Source: Cyclobacteriaceae bacterium (GTDB lineage: Bacteria; Bacteroidota; Bacteroidia; Cytophagales; Cyclobacteriaceae). Taken from it: a stretch of DNA of 64,000 nucleotides. The translations under genes were made by a program, and so were the position numbers. Each line of letters opens with the position of its first letter. Positions within the stretch are counted from its first letter, which is position 1. Below the pieces are notes generated by a model. It searched no databases and was not told the origin of the DNA. It worked only from the letters and a program-made list of their open reading frames with translations. This document shows positions 1-8,229 of the stretch, piece after piece. The stretch is from contig JAHBUD010000001.1 in assembly GCA_019638255.1 (NCBI GenBank), positions 2,418,001-2,482,000 of the forward strand, in the 5' to 3' direction.

Positions 1-2885
1 ATGATCGGCTTGTTCGTGTAACCGGAAAGCGATGGTGAAAAATTATCGTCACCCAATGTTACATCGAGGCGATATTCTGCAGCACCTTCTGCCGGTGTCC
101 ACTTGGCGATAAATGTTGATGAGGTTTCGTTGGAAGCAAAAAGCCCTGAAGGCGTAGCTGGTACCAGCAACTGCTCCCCGCTGGCGCTGGAGGGTGAGGC
201 CCCTCCACTATTGGCGGAACGAACCCTGAATTTATATACGCGACCGGGGGACAAACCCGTAACGGTAGCAGATGTGCCCGTGGCCGCAAAATTCTGGAAG
301 CCGGGTGCAAAAGAGGTATAGTTGTCATCTGATACATCCAGGAAATAACCCGTGGCACCGCTCACGCTGCTCCAGCTGGCCGTAAAACTGGTTTGTGTGG
401 CGTTGGAGGTGGCGCCCGGTGCGGGTGTGGCCGGTATGGTGAACTGCTGCATTTCATCACTGTTTTCCGACAGTCCGCTTTCATTTACAGCCCGTACACG
501 GTATTTATAAGCTACCCCCGGTTGCAGGCCGGTAACGGGTTGCGAAGTGCCGGTAACGGTAAGGTTATCAAAACCTGCCACCATGCTGGCAAAGTTGTTC
601 TGGCTTACATCCAGCCGATAATTGGTGGCACCGGTAACGGCTTCCCAGCGGGCGGTAAAACCGGTTTGAAGAATGGTGGTAGCGCTGAGCACGTTAGGCT
701 TGGCGGGCAATGTAATTTTTGATGCGCTGTTGGTAGCGCTGACATTGGTAATGTAGTTAGTTGCTGTGCCGCTTCCATTATAGGAAAAGAGTACGTAATG
801 ATAAACGGTGCCCGGCAGCAGGCCGCTGACATCGAAGGTGGTTGCATTGCTGCGGTGCACTACCACACTTCCATCCGCAAGTGTTTGACCTATTGTGTAT
901 TCTGTGCCGGCCACAGGTGTAAAAGTCGGGGCAGTATTGGCCCTGCGTATGCCCAGGTAACCGGAGGGTGCCGGTGAGGCTGCCGTAAAGTTTACCCGCA
1001 TGCCGGTGGCGGTAATGTTGCTGAAGGTAATGTTGCCGGGCTGGGCAGTGGGTGCTGCCGTAAAGGTGGTTACTGTGTTTTGCAACGGTGAAATCGTGCG
1101 GTAACTAATCAGTGAACCGCTCTGGTTATACGAAAATATAGTGTAATGATACGTGGTGCTGGCAACGAGGCCGGAGTTGTTAAACGTGGTGGCGCTGCCC
1201 ACGTGGGCCACGAACGTTCCGGGTTCCACCTGCTGGTCTGAGGTATAGGCGGTGTTCACTACCGGAACAAAATCAGTATAGGCACCTACTTTGCGTAATA
1301 CCAAATACCCCGCAGGACTCCCGCTCGCAGCCGTAAATGTACCCGTTAACGAATTGCTGGTAACATTGCTGAACGTTAGGTTGGTGGGCTGCGCTGTAGG
1401 CGGGGTAATGGCGGTGGTAATGCTGCCGGTTAGCGGACTAACCGTGCGGTAATTGATGGGCAGGCCGGAACCATTATATGCGTATACCGCATACTGGTAA
1501 TTGGTGTTGGCGGTTAAGCCGGTTTCATTGAAAGTTGTGTTAGGCCCGATGTACACCGCACGCGAATCACCGTAGTTGGTATTCACAGTATAGGTAGTTG
1601 CATCAACAGGCACAAAGGTTGGCGCTGCCCCCGTTCTACGAAACACGATGTAACCGGTGGGGTTACCCGTGGCAGCCGCATAAGTAACGGTTAAACTGGT
1701 GTTGGTAACATTGGTGAAGGCAAGGTTGGTGGGCTGAGCAGTAGGCTCCACCGCTTGGGTGTAATAATTACCCGTGAGCGGTGAGGTGGTACGGTAACTT
1801 ATCTGCCCGTTGACTTCATTATAACTATAGATGGTGAAGAACCACAAGGTGGCGCTTGGCAGCCCGGTTTGTGCGAAACTCGTTAATGAACTTTTCTGTA
1901 CAATGATGCCGTCTCCAATATTTTGCCCGGCTGTATAGTTTAAATTGGTTTGCGGTATAAACGTTGATGCCGACCCGGCTTTGCGCACCACCAAATATCC
2001 GGTGGGAGCGCCTGAAGCAGCAGTGAAAGAGACATTAAACGAGGTAGGCGCTGGGTTGGAAAAAGTTAACCCCGAAGGACTGGCCGTAGGGGTGGTTGCC
2101 AATGTGGTAACGGTTATAACATTCGATGAAAAAGTAGTGCAGCCAACAATTGCCCGCACCCGGTATTGATATTGAGTAGCCTGTATTAAACCGGTTACGC
2201 TTTGTGAAGTTGTAGCTACTGAGCGCGCATTGTAGCCGGATACGAAAGTTGCAAAATTATCAGTTGAAACATCAAGCAGGTATCCTGTTGCCCCGGTAAC
2301 TTCGTTCCAATTCGCTGTAAAGCTTGTGTTGAGAATATTGGTAGCTGGAGTAGCAGTTGGGGCAGGTATGTTACACACATTAAAGGTACGGATGTTGACA
2401 ATGCTCCACTTTCCATTCTGATCTTGAGCCCTAAGGTATAGCTTGTGTTCTGTTTCACTCAGTCCCTGAACGTTGATTGAAAAAGCAAGGTCTTCAATTT
2501 TGGTAGCTGGTGTAAACGGAACGGATACCCCATTTCCATAACCCGGATCAGTATCGATAAAATATTCCAGGCGCTTCAGGTTTGGCAACGGATTGTTCAC
2601 CGTGACCAGGGCTGGGATTTTATAGATCAGCATATTATGTGATCTACTCCATCCGTTTGAACTTTTGGAGCGAACGTACAGCATGTGAAAACCTTCGGTG
2701 ATGCTGTTCAGTGGAACGTTGAATTGGACATCTGTAAGATTTTGGCCAGGGGTTATGGGTACATTGATACCGGCTCCAAAGCCCGGGTCTGTATCAAAGA
2801 AATACTCCAACCGAGTAATGTTTGGTTGCGCCAGTAAAAAACTGTTCAAGCCAATAAACAAGCACAGGGTAAAGTAATAGCGCAT
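1..2885 (-). CDS. Large exported repeat/fibronectin type III protein (partial, C-terminus outside window)
   Basis: An open frame runs from the ATG at 2885 to the left edge, so about 961 residues are visible and the C-terminus is missing. The N-terminus has a signal peptide (MRYYFTLCLFIGLNSFLLAQ). Two repeats follow, each with a motif like LEYFFDTDPGFGAG, then one FN3-like module (ATxYLLDVSxDNF type), four or five tandem modules of about 115 residues (GYLVxRxxG ... YNGSG ... YRTxSPLTG), and further FN3 modules of about 90 residues (GATxYRLDVSxxNF ... VTGLxPGxxYKYRVRA). Such proteins in Bacteroidota are secreted or surface adhesins, often T9SS cargo; a sorting domain would lie beyond the window. 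It is the last visible gene of a four-gene exported-protein operon, 4 bp after the beta-helix gene. Exact function is unknown. Confidence 0.85.
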   Translation of the reverse strand, partial: MRYYFTLCLFIGLNSFLLAQPNITRLEYFFDTDPGFGAGINVPITPGQNLTDVQFNVPLNSITEGFHMLYVRSKSSNGWSRSHNMLIYKIPALVTVNNPLPNLKRLEYFIDTDPGYGNGVSVPFTPATKIEDLAFSINVQGLSETEHKLYLRAQDQNGKWSIVNIRTFNVCNIPAPTATPATNILNTSFTANWNEVTGATGYLLDVSTDNFATFVSGYNARSVATTSQSVTGLIQATQYQYRVRAIVGCTTFSSNVITVTTLATTPTASPSGLTFSNPAPTSFNVSFTAASGAPTGYLVVRKAGSASTFIPQTNLNYTAGQNIGDGIIVQKSSLTSFAQTGLPSATLWFFTIYSYNEVNGQISYRTTSPLTGNYYTQAVEPTAQPTNLAFTNVTNTSLTVTYAAATGNPTGYIVFRRTGAAPTFVPVDATTYTVNTNYGDSRAVYIGPNTTFNETGLTANTNYQYAVYAYNGSGLPINYRTVSPLTGSITTAITPPTAQPTNLTFSNVTSNSLTGTFTAASGSPAGYLVLRKVGAYTDFVPVVNTAYTSDQQVEPGTFVAHVGSATTFNNSGLVASTTYHYTIFSYNQSGSLISYRTISPLQNTVTTFTAAPTAQPGNITFSNITATGMRVNFTAASPAPSGYLGIRRANTAPTFTPVAGTEYTIGQTLADGSVVVHRSNATTFDVSGLLPGTVYHYVLFSYNGSGTATNYITNVSATNSASKITLPAKPNVLSATTILQTGFTARWEAVTGATNYRLDVSQNNFASMVAGFDNLTVTGTSQPVTGLQPGVAYKYRVRAVNESGLSENSDEMQQFTIPATPAPGATSNATQTSFTASWSSVSGATGYFLDVSDDNYTSFAPGFQNFAATGTSATVTGLSPGRVYKFRVRSANSGGASPSSASGEQLLVPATPSGLFASNETSSTFIAKWTPAEGAAEYRLDVTLGDDNFSPSLSGYTNKPI
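720..2110. repeat. Tandem ~345-bp intragenic repeats encoding ~115-residue modules
   Basis: Inside the large exported protein gene, similar segments recur about every 345 bp. The near-identical stretch aggttggtgggctg occurs near 1378 and 1723, with diverged versions near 1030 and 2075. At protein level each unit carries GYLVxRxxG, a conserved YNGSG-like turn and YRTxSPL. The units have diverged, so they are old duplications rather than recent expansions. Confidence 0.7.
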
Positions 2886-2889
2886 ACGT

Positions 2890-3894
2890 TTAATTTTTTG
2901 ATTCTACACTTACGGTAACCTGTATGGGTGGTGTAGTATTGTCTCCGGTTATGGTTCCATTAAATTTGGTAATGACCGGTATTGGCGGTAATCCAGAAAG
3001 TACATAGGGGGTATCACCGCCATACATACCACAGTCTACACCATTAAGCCCTGCACCAATGGCAATTGAAGCTGGGCGGAGTTTCCATTGACCATCCGTA
3101 GAAACCCCAGGAGCGCCCACCATAAGCACTGCTGCTGTAGCTGATACATTGCCTTTGTTATTGTTTTCTGTACCAAAGCGTGCCAGTGTGGGCCCGCCTG
3201 CATCAATGTTATTGGCTACAAATGCTCCATTGAAATTGAATGATGATGAATTAACGGCAATGTTGTTGAAAAAAACTGGTTTTGATCCTGATGCAATTGA
3301 TCCGCTAAAAATATTGTTTATAAGTGTTGCCTCTACATTATTATTGGAGGCAGATCCAACAACACATTGGGATATAAAGTTATTAGAAATTAAAATATTA
3401 TTTGCAGACCAAGCATTATTTGGGGTAATACCTAGTGAAGAGTAAATATAGTTTTTGGTAATAGATAAATTGCTGATATTGGAGCTGGTGTTGTGAAAAA
3501 TGGATCCAATACGTGATCTTGTGATTAAAATATCCGAACAGTTAAAGAATTGAACAATTTGCAAATGAAGTCCAATTATTTGCGATCCATTGCTACCAGT
3601 ACTTAAGGTAAGACCTGATACAATATATGCATCATTTACATTTACTAAATCAGGGTAGTTTTCATCAAGAAAATATCCAGCTCCTATCAATATCAATTTC
3701 TTGGTAACTGTGACACCTGTATATTGATTAGTTGAAGGCTCAATTAAAAGTGTATCGCCAAAATCTGCACCGTCATGTGCGGCTTGTATTGTTGTAAAGT
3801 CAGCCGCAATACCCGGGTTATTGTTTACCCGCCATACTTTAGCAAAAAGGCTGGTAGCCGTAAACAGAAATAGAAGCAGTATTATGTTTTTCAT
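2890..3894 (-). CDS. Secreted right-handed beta-helix protein
   Basis: 334 residues with a signal peptide (MKNIILLLFLFTATSLFAK). The first mature segment has a parallel-beta-helix entry motif (DFTTIQAAHDGADFGDTLLI), followed by many short Asn/Ser/Ile-rich rungs (ISNNFISQC, ATLINNIFSG) typical of pectate-lyase-like or NosD-like solenoids. No catalytic residues of a known lyase could be assigned. It ends with a conserved tail, VTVSVESKN, shared with the gene just upstream at 3906-4931. The two are tandem paralogues separated by 11 bp. The position in an operon with FN3 and Kre9-like exported proteins suggests a surface or matrix role. Confidence 0.85.
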   Translation of the reverse strand: MKNIILLLFLFTATSLFAKVWRVNNNPGIAADFTTIQAAHDGADFGDTLLIEPSTNQYTGVTVTKKLILIGAGYFLDENYPDLVNVNDAYIVSGLTLSTGSNGSQIIGLHLQIVQFFNCSDILITRSRIGSIFHNTSSNISNLSITKNYIYSSLGITPNNAWSANNILISNNFISQCVVGSASNNNVEATLINNIFSGSIASGSKPVFFNNIAVNSSSFNFNGAFVANNIDAGGPTLARFGTENNNKGNVSATAAVLMVGAPGVSTDGQWKLRPASIAIGAGLNGVDCGMYGGDTPYVLSGLPPIPVITKFNGTITGDNTTPPIQVTVSVESKN

Positions 3895-3905
3895 AAGGCG
3901 TTGAA

Positions 3906-4931
3906 TTAATTTTTAGATTCTACACTAACCGTAACTTGTAGAGGTGTTGCATTGCTGCCCTGGGTGGTATTGATAATTTTAGTAAAAAACGGGATGGGAG
4001 GCAGGCCGGAAAGTACATAAGGAGTTTCTCCTCCAAACATTCCACAGTCAACACCATTAACTCCGGCACCAATGGCCACTGACCCAGCTTTTAACTGCCA
4101 TTGACCATCTGTTGAGTTTCCGGTAGCACCCAGAAAAATATTATTGACTTGTGTAGTGGTAAGGTTGCCAATATTTCCGTTGGTGGTTCCGAAACGGGCA
4201 AAGGCGCTTCCTCCTGCATCGATGTTATGAATAAAAGATGATCCGTTAAAGGATGTGCCTGAACCTCCAATTAGGATATTGTTAGAAAGTGTTTGACTAG
4301 TGGCAATGATTTGATCAAATGATCCTGTAGCCAGAAGTATATTGTTTGATACTATACCTACTGTTGGTGATGAGAGTTGCAGTCTATAAAGCAAATTATT
4401 GGATATATGTAAATTTGAAACTGATCCGCCATTTACGGATATAAATCCAACTGCAAAATTCTGATAGAATATAATATTGGAAACCGGGACATCATTAAAA
4501 ATTACAGGTTGATTTCCAACTCCGGTAAACGAAGTATAGCATCTTGAAATTATGATATTTGAATCTCTTAAAAAGTGAGTACTATTTTGTGGTAGCCTTA
4601 CACTCAACAATACAGAGCCTGAACTGCCACTTTCAAATATTATTTGACCTACGCTTGCTGAATTTAAAATTGGATTAATGGGATAGTTCTCATTAAGCAA
4701 ATAGCCACAACCAATAATTACAATTCTTTTTGTCGCTGTAAGACTTCCGTATGAGGTCGGTGAGCTTTCTAACATTATTGTATCCCCCGCTGAAGCGCCA
4801 TCATGGGCAGCTTGAAGTGTGGTAAAGTCCGCCACTACACCGGGGTTATTATTTACCCTCCATATTTTTGCCTGGGCAGATAGTGTAAATACGGTTAAGC
4901 AAAGGATGATGTAGGTATAGTTCGGTTTCAT
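3906..4931 (-). CDS. Secreted right-handed beta-helix protein (paralogue)
   Basis: 341 residues, with a signal peptide ending near AQAK. It shares with the downstream paralogue the N-terminal block RVNNNPGxxADFTTxQAAHDGA, the tail block DCGMxGGxTPYVLSGLPPIP and the terminal SVESKN, while the central rungs differ. This is the expected pattern for a duplicated beta-helix scaffold whose core diverged. It lies 28 bp after the Kre9-like gene and 11 bp before the next paralogue, consistent with one transcript. The shared C-terminal block may be a cap or anchoring segment; that is inference. No enzymatic motif was recognised. Confidence 0.85.
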   Translation of the reverse strand: MKPNYTYIILCLTVFTLSAQAKIWRVNNNPGVVADFTTLQAAHDGASAGDTIMLESSPTSYGSLTATKRIVIIGCGYLLNENYPINPILNSASVGQIIFESGSSGSVLLSVRLPQNSTHFLRDSNIIISRCYTSFTGVGNQPVIFNDVPVSNIIFYQNFAVGFISVNGGSVSNLHISNNLLYRLQLSSPTVGIVSNNILLATGSFDQIIATSQTLSNNILIGGSGTSFNGSSFIHNIDAGGSAFARFGTTNGNIGNLTTTQVNNIFLGATGNSTDGQWQLKAGSVAIGAGVNGVDCGMFGGETPYVLSGLPPIPFFTKIINTTQGSNATPLQVTVSVESKN

Positions 4932-4959
4932 ACCGGTATGGTTTTCGGTTTATTTAGTT

Positions 4960-5724
4960 TCAATTTCCGGTTGGGGTTATCGGGTCGGGTATAGTATCTT
5001 CTGTGTTAAGCAATTCTGAACCTGCATAAATGCCGTAACCAATGCCGGCTAAAAGCAACACTTTTAAGAAGTTGGGGGTTTTGCGTTTTACCTTAAATGT
5101 GCCGGTGTACACCACTTCGTTTTTGTTTTTGCTGTCGCTTATTCTAAACCGGTAGTCCTTGCCGGGCTTGGCATCTTTGGGTACGGTAAACTTGTAGTTG
5201 CCCACATTGGCTACGTTGGCAAAGGTGTTAATGCGTTTTTCCTTGCGGTATAAATCGAAGTTGAGAATGTTTTGCGAGGTGCCCCCGCTCCAGGTAATGG
5301 TATAGGGCTTGCCGCGTTTAAAGCTTTTGTAGTCTTCAAAGCCGCTGAGGCGTATAAACGGTATGAACAGGCGGCCGCGTATTTCCAGCGCCACGCTGCC
5401 GTCAAAATCATCGCCCAGTTCGGTTTTGGCATCCCACGTAATTTTTTTGTTCAGGCCGGGCTTTACTTCCATGCCCAGGTCACCGGTTATTTTGGTTAAG
5501 GGGTTAAGGTAGTTGTCGTGCGAGCCGTACACGTTCATGGTGAAGCTGCGGCCGGGTATGCTGTCAATTAAATCGTAGTGAACAATTACTTTTTGATCGG
5601 CCAGTTCAACCCGCTTAATAAAACACTGCTGGGCGTTGGCAACGCTAAGGTTCAGTAGGGTAAAGGAAAGGTAAATAGCCCATACCGGCCGAAGCCGGAA
5701 TGGAGCATTGATTAAGCCATTCAT
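4960..5724 (-). CDS. Exported protein with Kre9/Knh1-like (Ser-Thr-rich GPI-anchored family) domain
   Basis: 254 residues and the first gene of the operon reading leftward. A hydrophobic segment at about residues 13-31 (WAIYLSFTLLNLSVANA) acts as signal peptide. The middle contains YTITWSGGTSQNILNFDLYR and a following block ending in YKFTVPKDAKPGKDYRFRISD, a pattern of the Kre9/Knh1 N-terminal family (PF10342) that in bacteria occurs in cell-surface proteins. A second hydrophobic stretch (FLKVLLLAGIGYGIYAG) near residue 228 and a Pro-rich tail close the protein, so it could be tethered to a membrane. The N-terminal half (VELADQKVIVHYDLID) is a beta-sandwich-like domain seen in Bacteroidota outer-surface proteins. 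Role unknown. Confidence 0.8.
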   Translation of the reverse strand: MNGLINAPFRLRPVWAIYLSFTLLNLSVANAQQCFIKRVELADQKVIVHYDLIDSIPGRSFTMNVYGSHDNYLNPLTKITGDLGMEVKPGLNKKITWDAKTELGDDFDGSVALEIRGRLFIPFIRLSGFEDYKSFKRGKPYTITWSGGTSQNILNFDLYRKEKRINTFANVANVGNYKFTVPKDAKPGKDYRFRISDSKNKNEVVYTGTFKVKRKTPNFLKVLLLAGIGYGIYAGSELLNTEDTIPDPITPTGN

Positions 5725-5820
5725 AATAGACCGGTTTAGGATTTATTTCAGGTCACGTTAGTTATTGATTTAAGTGCAGTAACTGCTGTTAAAGTTAAAT
5801 TCTGTTTCAGAAAGCTCTAT

Positions 5821-5844
5821 CCCCCAAAAGGGGTATAAACCCCC
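5821..5844. promoter_or_regulatory. Alternating C5-A4-G4-TATAAA-C5 palindromic tract upstream of the exported-protein operon
   Basis: Roughly 100 bp upstream of the operon start at 5724 is a tract of C5, A4, G4, TATAAA, C5. CCCC/GGGG and GGGGT/ACCCC can pair in two mutually exclusive ways using the same G block. It may be a regulator site or a leader hairpin for the leftward operon. No -7 consensus was found beside it, so the call is tentative. Confidence 0.35.
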
Positions 5845-5930
5845 AGGAGACAGTAATTTTTTTCTTTTTTAAAGTTAGCGCGCACGAGGAGGTTGGCGCA
5901 ATACTCAGTTATGGGTATATTGTATACGCT

Positions 5931-6005
5931 ATGCAGGTACCCGCCCAACCATTTGAACTGGCTGAACAATTGTTCCTGGCCACAGATGAAAAGAATTTGT
6001 TTTGA
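5931..6005 (+). pseudogene. Remnant of the 5' end of a PAS-LuxR regulator gene
   Basis: A 24-codon frame from the ATG at 5931 reads MQVPAQPFELAEQLFLATDE and stops at 6003-6005. It matches the start of the intact PAS-LuxR gene at 7215 (MASAQHPFELAEQLFTW), with clear nucleotide identity over the block coding PFELAEQLF. Nothing recognisable as the rest of such a protein follows in any frame. It is best read as the surviving start of a duplicated regulator. The rest of the 5725-6102 interval shows no gene. Confidence 0.6.
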
Positions 6006-6102
6006 GCGGGAAGATAGTTGGCTCTTGCTTGCTGGTTATCATTCAAAGCGCGTGGATTCTTGGCGGCCGAACTTTTACACAGCTACTTTTTTAAGAACAT
6101 CG

Positions 6103-6696
6103 CTACTTTTTCAATCTCTCTATAATGTAAAGCGCATTTGTTACCCAACCGGGCGCGTTGGGCTCCTTCATGGTCAAAATTCCGTTGTTTATCTCTGCCA
6201 TTACGAGGGCAGTTTCTTCGGAGTTATCAATCAGATAGACTTTTGAAAATATTTGCAAGCTACCTTTCAAGTAAGTTAATCCCATTTTATAACGGTGTTC
6301 AATAATGGGTTCGGCTACATCATGGCCTCCTTCTGCTACCCGCTTCTTTACGCGGTTGATGTTAATCTCCAGAAAGGATGTACACAGAAAGAATAGTACT
6401 ACGTCATAGCCTTTTTTTATCATGGCATGTATCCAATCGTAATCTTTTTGCAAGGCCAGGTTACTTTCAATCATGAAGTCGGACATCTGATTGATGTGAA
6501 AGCTAATTTTCTCTCTGGCAATAACATCGGCCTTAGTAAAATTCTCTTCCGTATACATTCCCGGAAGAGAACGCGTAATCAGGTCAACATTGACGAACGG
6601 AAGGCTTGAGTCAATAAATCCCTCTTCAATGGCGGTTTCGTAATAGGTGGTTTTCCCCGCTCCATTAGGGCCAGCGAGTATATACAGGGTAGGCAT
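6103..6696 (-). CDS. Zeta-toxin-like P-loop kinase
   Basis: 197 residues. The N-terminus has a Walker A motif, GPNGAGKTT, at residues 9-17, then NVD at 36-38 with the Asp in the place of the zeta/PezT catalytic Asp, and FMIESNLA near residue 75, like the substrate-side motif of this family. Arg/Lys-rich NRVKKRVAEGGHDV may form the phosphate-binding lid. Known zeta toxins phosphorylate UDP-N-acetylglucosamine or related sugars and block wall synthesis, but many chromosomal members are only annotated as zeta toxin family. The gene starts in a TAATG overlap with the small gene upstream, which therefore looks like its partner. Function as a toxin is inferred. Confidence 0.8.
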   Translation of the reverse strand: MPTLYILAGPNGAGKTTYYETAIEEGFIDSSLPFVNVDLITRSLPGMYTEENFTKADVIAREKISFHINQMSDFMIESNLALQKDYDWIHAMIKKGYDVVLFFLCTSFLEININRVKKRVAEGGHDVAEPIIEHRYKMGLTYLKGSLQIFSKVYLIDNSEETALVMAEINNGILTMKEPNAPGWVTNALYIIERLKK

Positions 6697-6884
6697 TAAT
6701 GGGAAACACTGAGGGATTTGCGCTTAATGCTTTTGCTTGAGTCTTTGGGGTTCTCCTCAATGAGTTGTCCGTTTTGTACGTAGATAATAGTACTACCAGC
6801 TTGCAGGGCTTTTAGTCTCACATGCGCCCGAAACGCGATGGCCATCTTTTTGAAATTGATATTTACTGCTTCCATTTTCATCAT
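6696..6884 (-). CDS. Small protein paired with zeta-like kinase (putative antitoxin)
   Basis: 62 residues starting MMKMEAVNINFKKMAIAF, basic overall, and ending in a Ser/Lys-rich tail. Its stop overlaps the kinase start by one base (TAATG), which implies translational coupling. It does not look like the classical epsilon antitoxin or the PezA HTH protein. The small size and position fit an antitoxin or accessory peptide of a non-canonical module; this rests on context alone. Confidence 0.65.
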   Translation of the reverse strand: MMKMEAVNINFKKMAIAFRAHVRLKALQAGSTIIYVQNGQLIEENPKDSSKSIKRKSLSVSH

Positions 6885-7037
6885 GTAAAGTTAACCAATT
6901 CTCAAGTAAGAACCGCTTTATCTAAAGGTGGGTTGGGGTAGGTTTGGCTCTTGCCATTGCTTTGGCTGTGTAGGGTGTGTGTGGCCTCGCCATAAAAAAA
7001 AATCTGTTTCTTATGATTAGAAGTCTGAAAATGGCTC

Positions 7038-7158
7038 CGTCATTGCGAACGCAGTGAAGCAATCCTCCATTTGAGACCGAGAATGAGATTGCTTCCCGCC
7101 TGCCGCAAGGGCAGGGGTCGTTCCCTGCCTACCGGCAGGCAGGCTCCCTTGCATGACG
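7038..7158. repeat. Imperfect inverted repeat element (REP/MITE-like)
   Basis: About 120 bp with outer arms GTCATTGCGAACGCAGTGAAGCAATC on the left and a complement on the right ending GCATGACG. An inner GAGATTGCTTC matches GAAGCAATC, and a G/C-rich inner hairpin is CCTGCC-TACC-GGCAGG. This architecture is familiar from non-coding repeats scattered in many Bacteroidota genomes. It occupies most of the 330-bp gap between the zeta module and the LuxR gene; the rest shows only a possible -7 box, TATTTTTG, at 7166-7173. Confidence 0.7.
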
Positions 7159-7214
7159 ATCTTTCTATTTTTGAGATTAACAGAGATTTTACCCATTTCT
7201 GAGTATTTTAGGAC

Positions 7215-7961
7215 ATGGCTTCAGCACAACACCCATTTGAACTGGCTGAACAACTGTTTACCTGGCAAGGGAAGCAGGTGAAAAGGCCTGTTGCCTACAA
7301 GGGCACGTTACAAAACATTTTGCTTATGCCCAACCAGGCCGCCTATGTGGTGGATTGCGCCACCGCCAACATGGTGGAAGTGGCCGGCAATTTTGAGCGC
7401 CTGGCTGGGATTCCTAATAATCGTATAGAAAGCAATCTGCATTTATATGAGCGTGTGGTACACCGTGATTTGCCGGAAGTGGTAAAGTATTCACGCAGGG
7501 CAATGGAATATTGTTACTGGGACCGTGAGGCGGAGTTAGGGGCAATCACACTCTCACTTAATTACCGCATGAAGGATGGTAAGGGAAAATACAAACAAGT
7601 GTTGCGCAACAGTTTTGCCGTACAGAAAGAAGGAGATACCGTTACCCATACCCTGGCCATTTTAACAGACATCACCCACCTGGGTACGCTTACAAAAGTT
7701 CGCGGCAACATTGAAGGACCCCGAACGCACGCCTTCGATTTGGAAGTGCCGGAAGTGAAAGAATATTTTAACGTATTTACGCCCCGTGAGTTAGAGATTT
7801 TAAAATTATTGGCACGTGGCTGTAAATCGCAACAAATCAGTGAAGTGTTGCACATCAGCTATCACACCGTAAGCACCCACCGCAGAAACATGATTAAACG
7901 GCTGGAGGCCGAAAGCACCATTGATTTATTGAACCTGGCGCGGGATATGGGGTTGGTGTAG
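7215..7961 (+). CDS. PAS-LuxR family transcriptional regulator
   Basis: 248 residues. Residues about 45-160 form a PAS-like sensor (VVDCATANMVEVAGNFERLAG ... LNYRMKDGKGKYKQVLRNSF ... ILTDITHL). A linker leads to a C-terminal LuxR/GerE helix-turn-helix (FTPRELEILKLLARGCKSQQ ... ISYHTVSTHRRNMIKRL). It lacks a receiver domain, so it probably responds to a ligand or another protein. It is related to the regulator at 10374-11291. Its 5' and 3' ends have degraded copies at 5931-6005 and 8594-8620, so the locus has been rearranged. Possible -7 promoter element TATTTTTG at 7166-7173. Confidence 0.88.
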   Translation: MASAQHPFELAEQLFTWQGKQVKRPVAYKGTLQNILLMPNQAAYVVDCATANMVEVAGNFERLAGIPNNRIESNLHLYERVVHRDLPEVVKYSRRAMEYCYWDREAELGAITLSLNYRMKDGKGKYKQVLRNSFAVQKEGDTVTHTLAILTDITHLGTLTKVRGNIEGPRTHAFDLEVPEVKEYFNVFTPRELEILKLLARGCKSQQISEVLHISYHTVSTHRRNMIKRLEAESTIDLLNLARDMGLV

Positions 7962-8040
7962 TACTGGTAGTTTTGGCTAAATTTCTAATTACCCACTGAA
8001 TTTTATTAACTTGTGCTACTACTGAATAACTGAGTATTTT

Positions 8041-8229
8041 ATGAAGCTCATCTTAAAAAAAACGGAAGGAAAAAAAAGAGTTCAGGAAATTGAACGAAAA
8101 CTCAATAAAAGAAAGCGCTCGGGTGGCTTCAATGCCAAAAAGTATAATGGAATACTTCCCGGTTTGGAGGAAGATGCGTTGGCCTTACAAAAGAGGATGA
8201 GAGATGAGTGGGAACGAAATAATAGTTGA
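8041..8229 (+). CDS. VapB-like antitoxin
   Basis: 62 residues, highly charged (KLILKKTEGKKRVQEIERKL ... LPGLEEDALALQKRMRDEWE). The C-terminal amphipathic segment with Trp is like VapB tails that wrap the PIN toxin. No clear DNA-binding fold is visible. It overlaps the PIN-domain gene by 26 bp, the usual antitoxin-first order. Twelve bases at its start, CTGAGTATTTTA (8030-8041), also occur just upstream of the LuxR gene (7199-7210). Assignment rests on size, charge and partner. Confidence 0.7.
   Translation: MKLILKKTEGKKRVQEIERKLNKRKRSGGFNAKKYNGILPGLEEDALALQKRMRDEWERNNS

Noticed and set aside
5893..6246. A 117-codon plus-strand open frame overlapping the zeta-like kinase
   Set aside because: Its composition is not protein-like, it is antisense to a clear P-loop kinase, and it includes the LuxR scar in a different frame.
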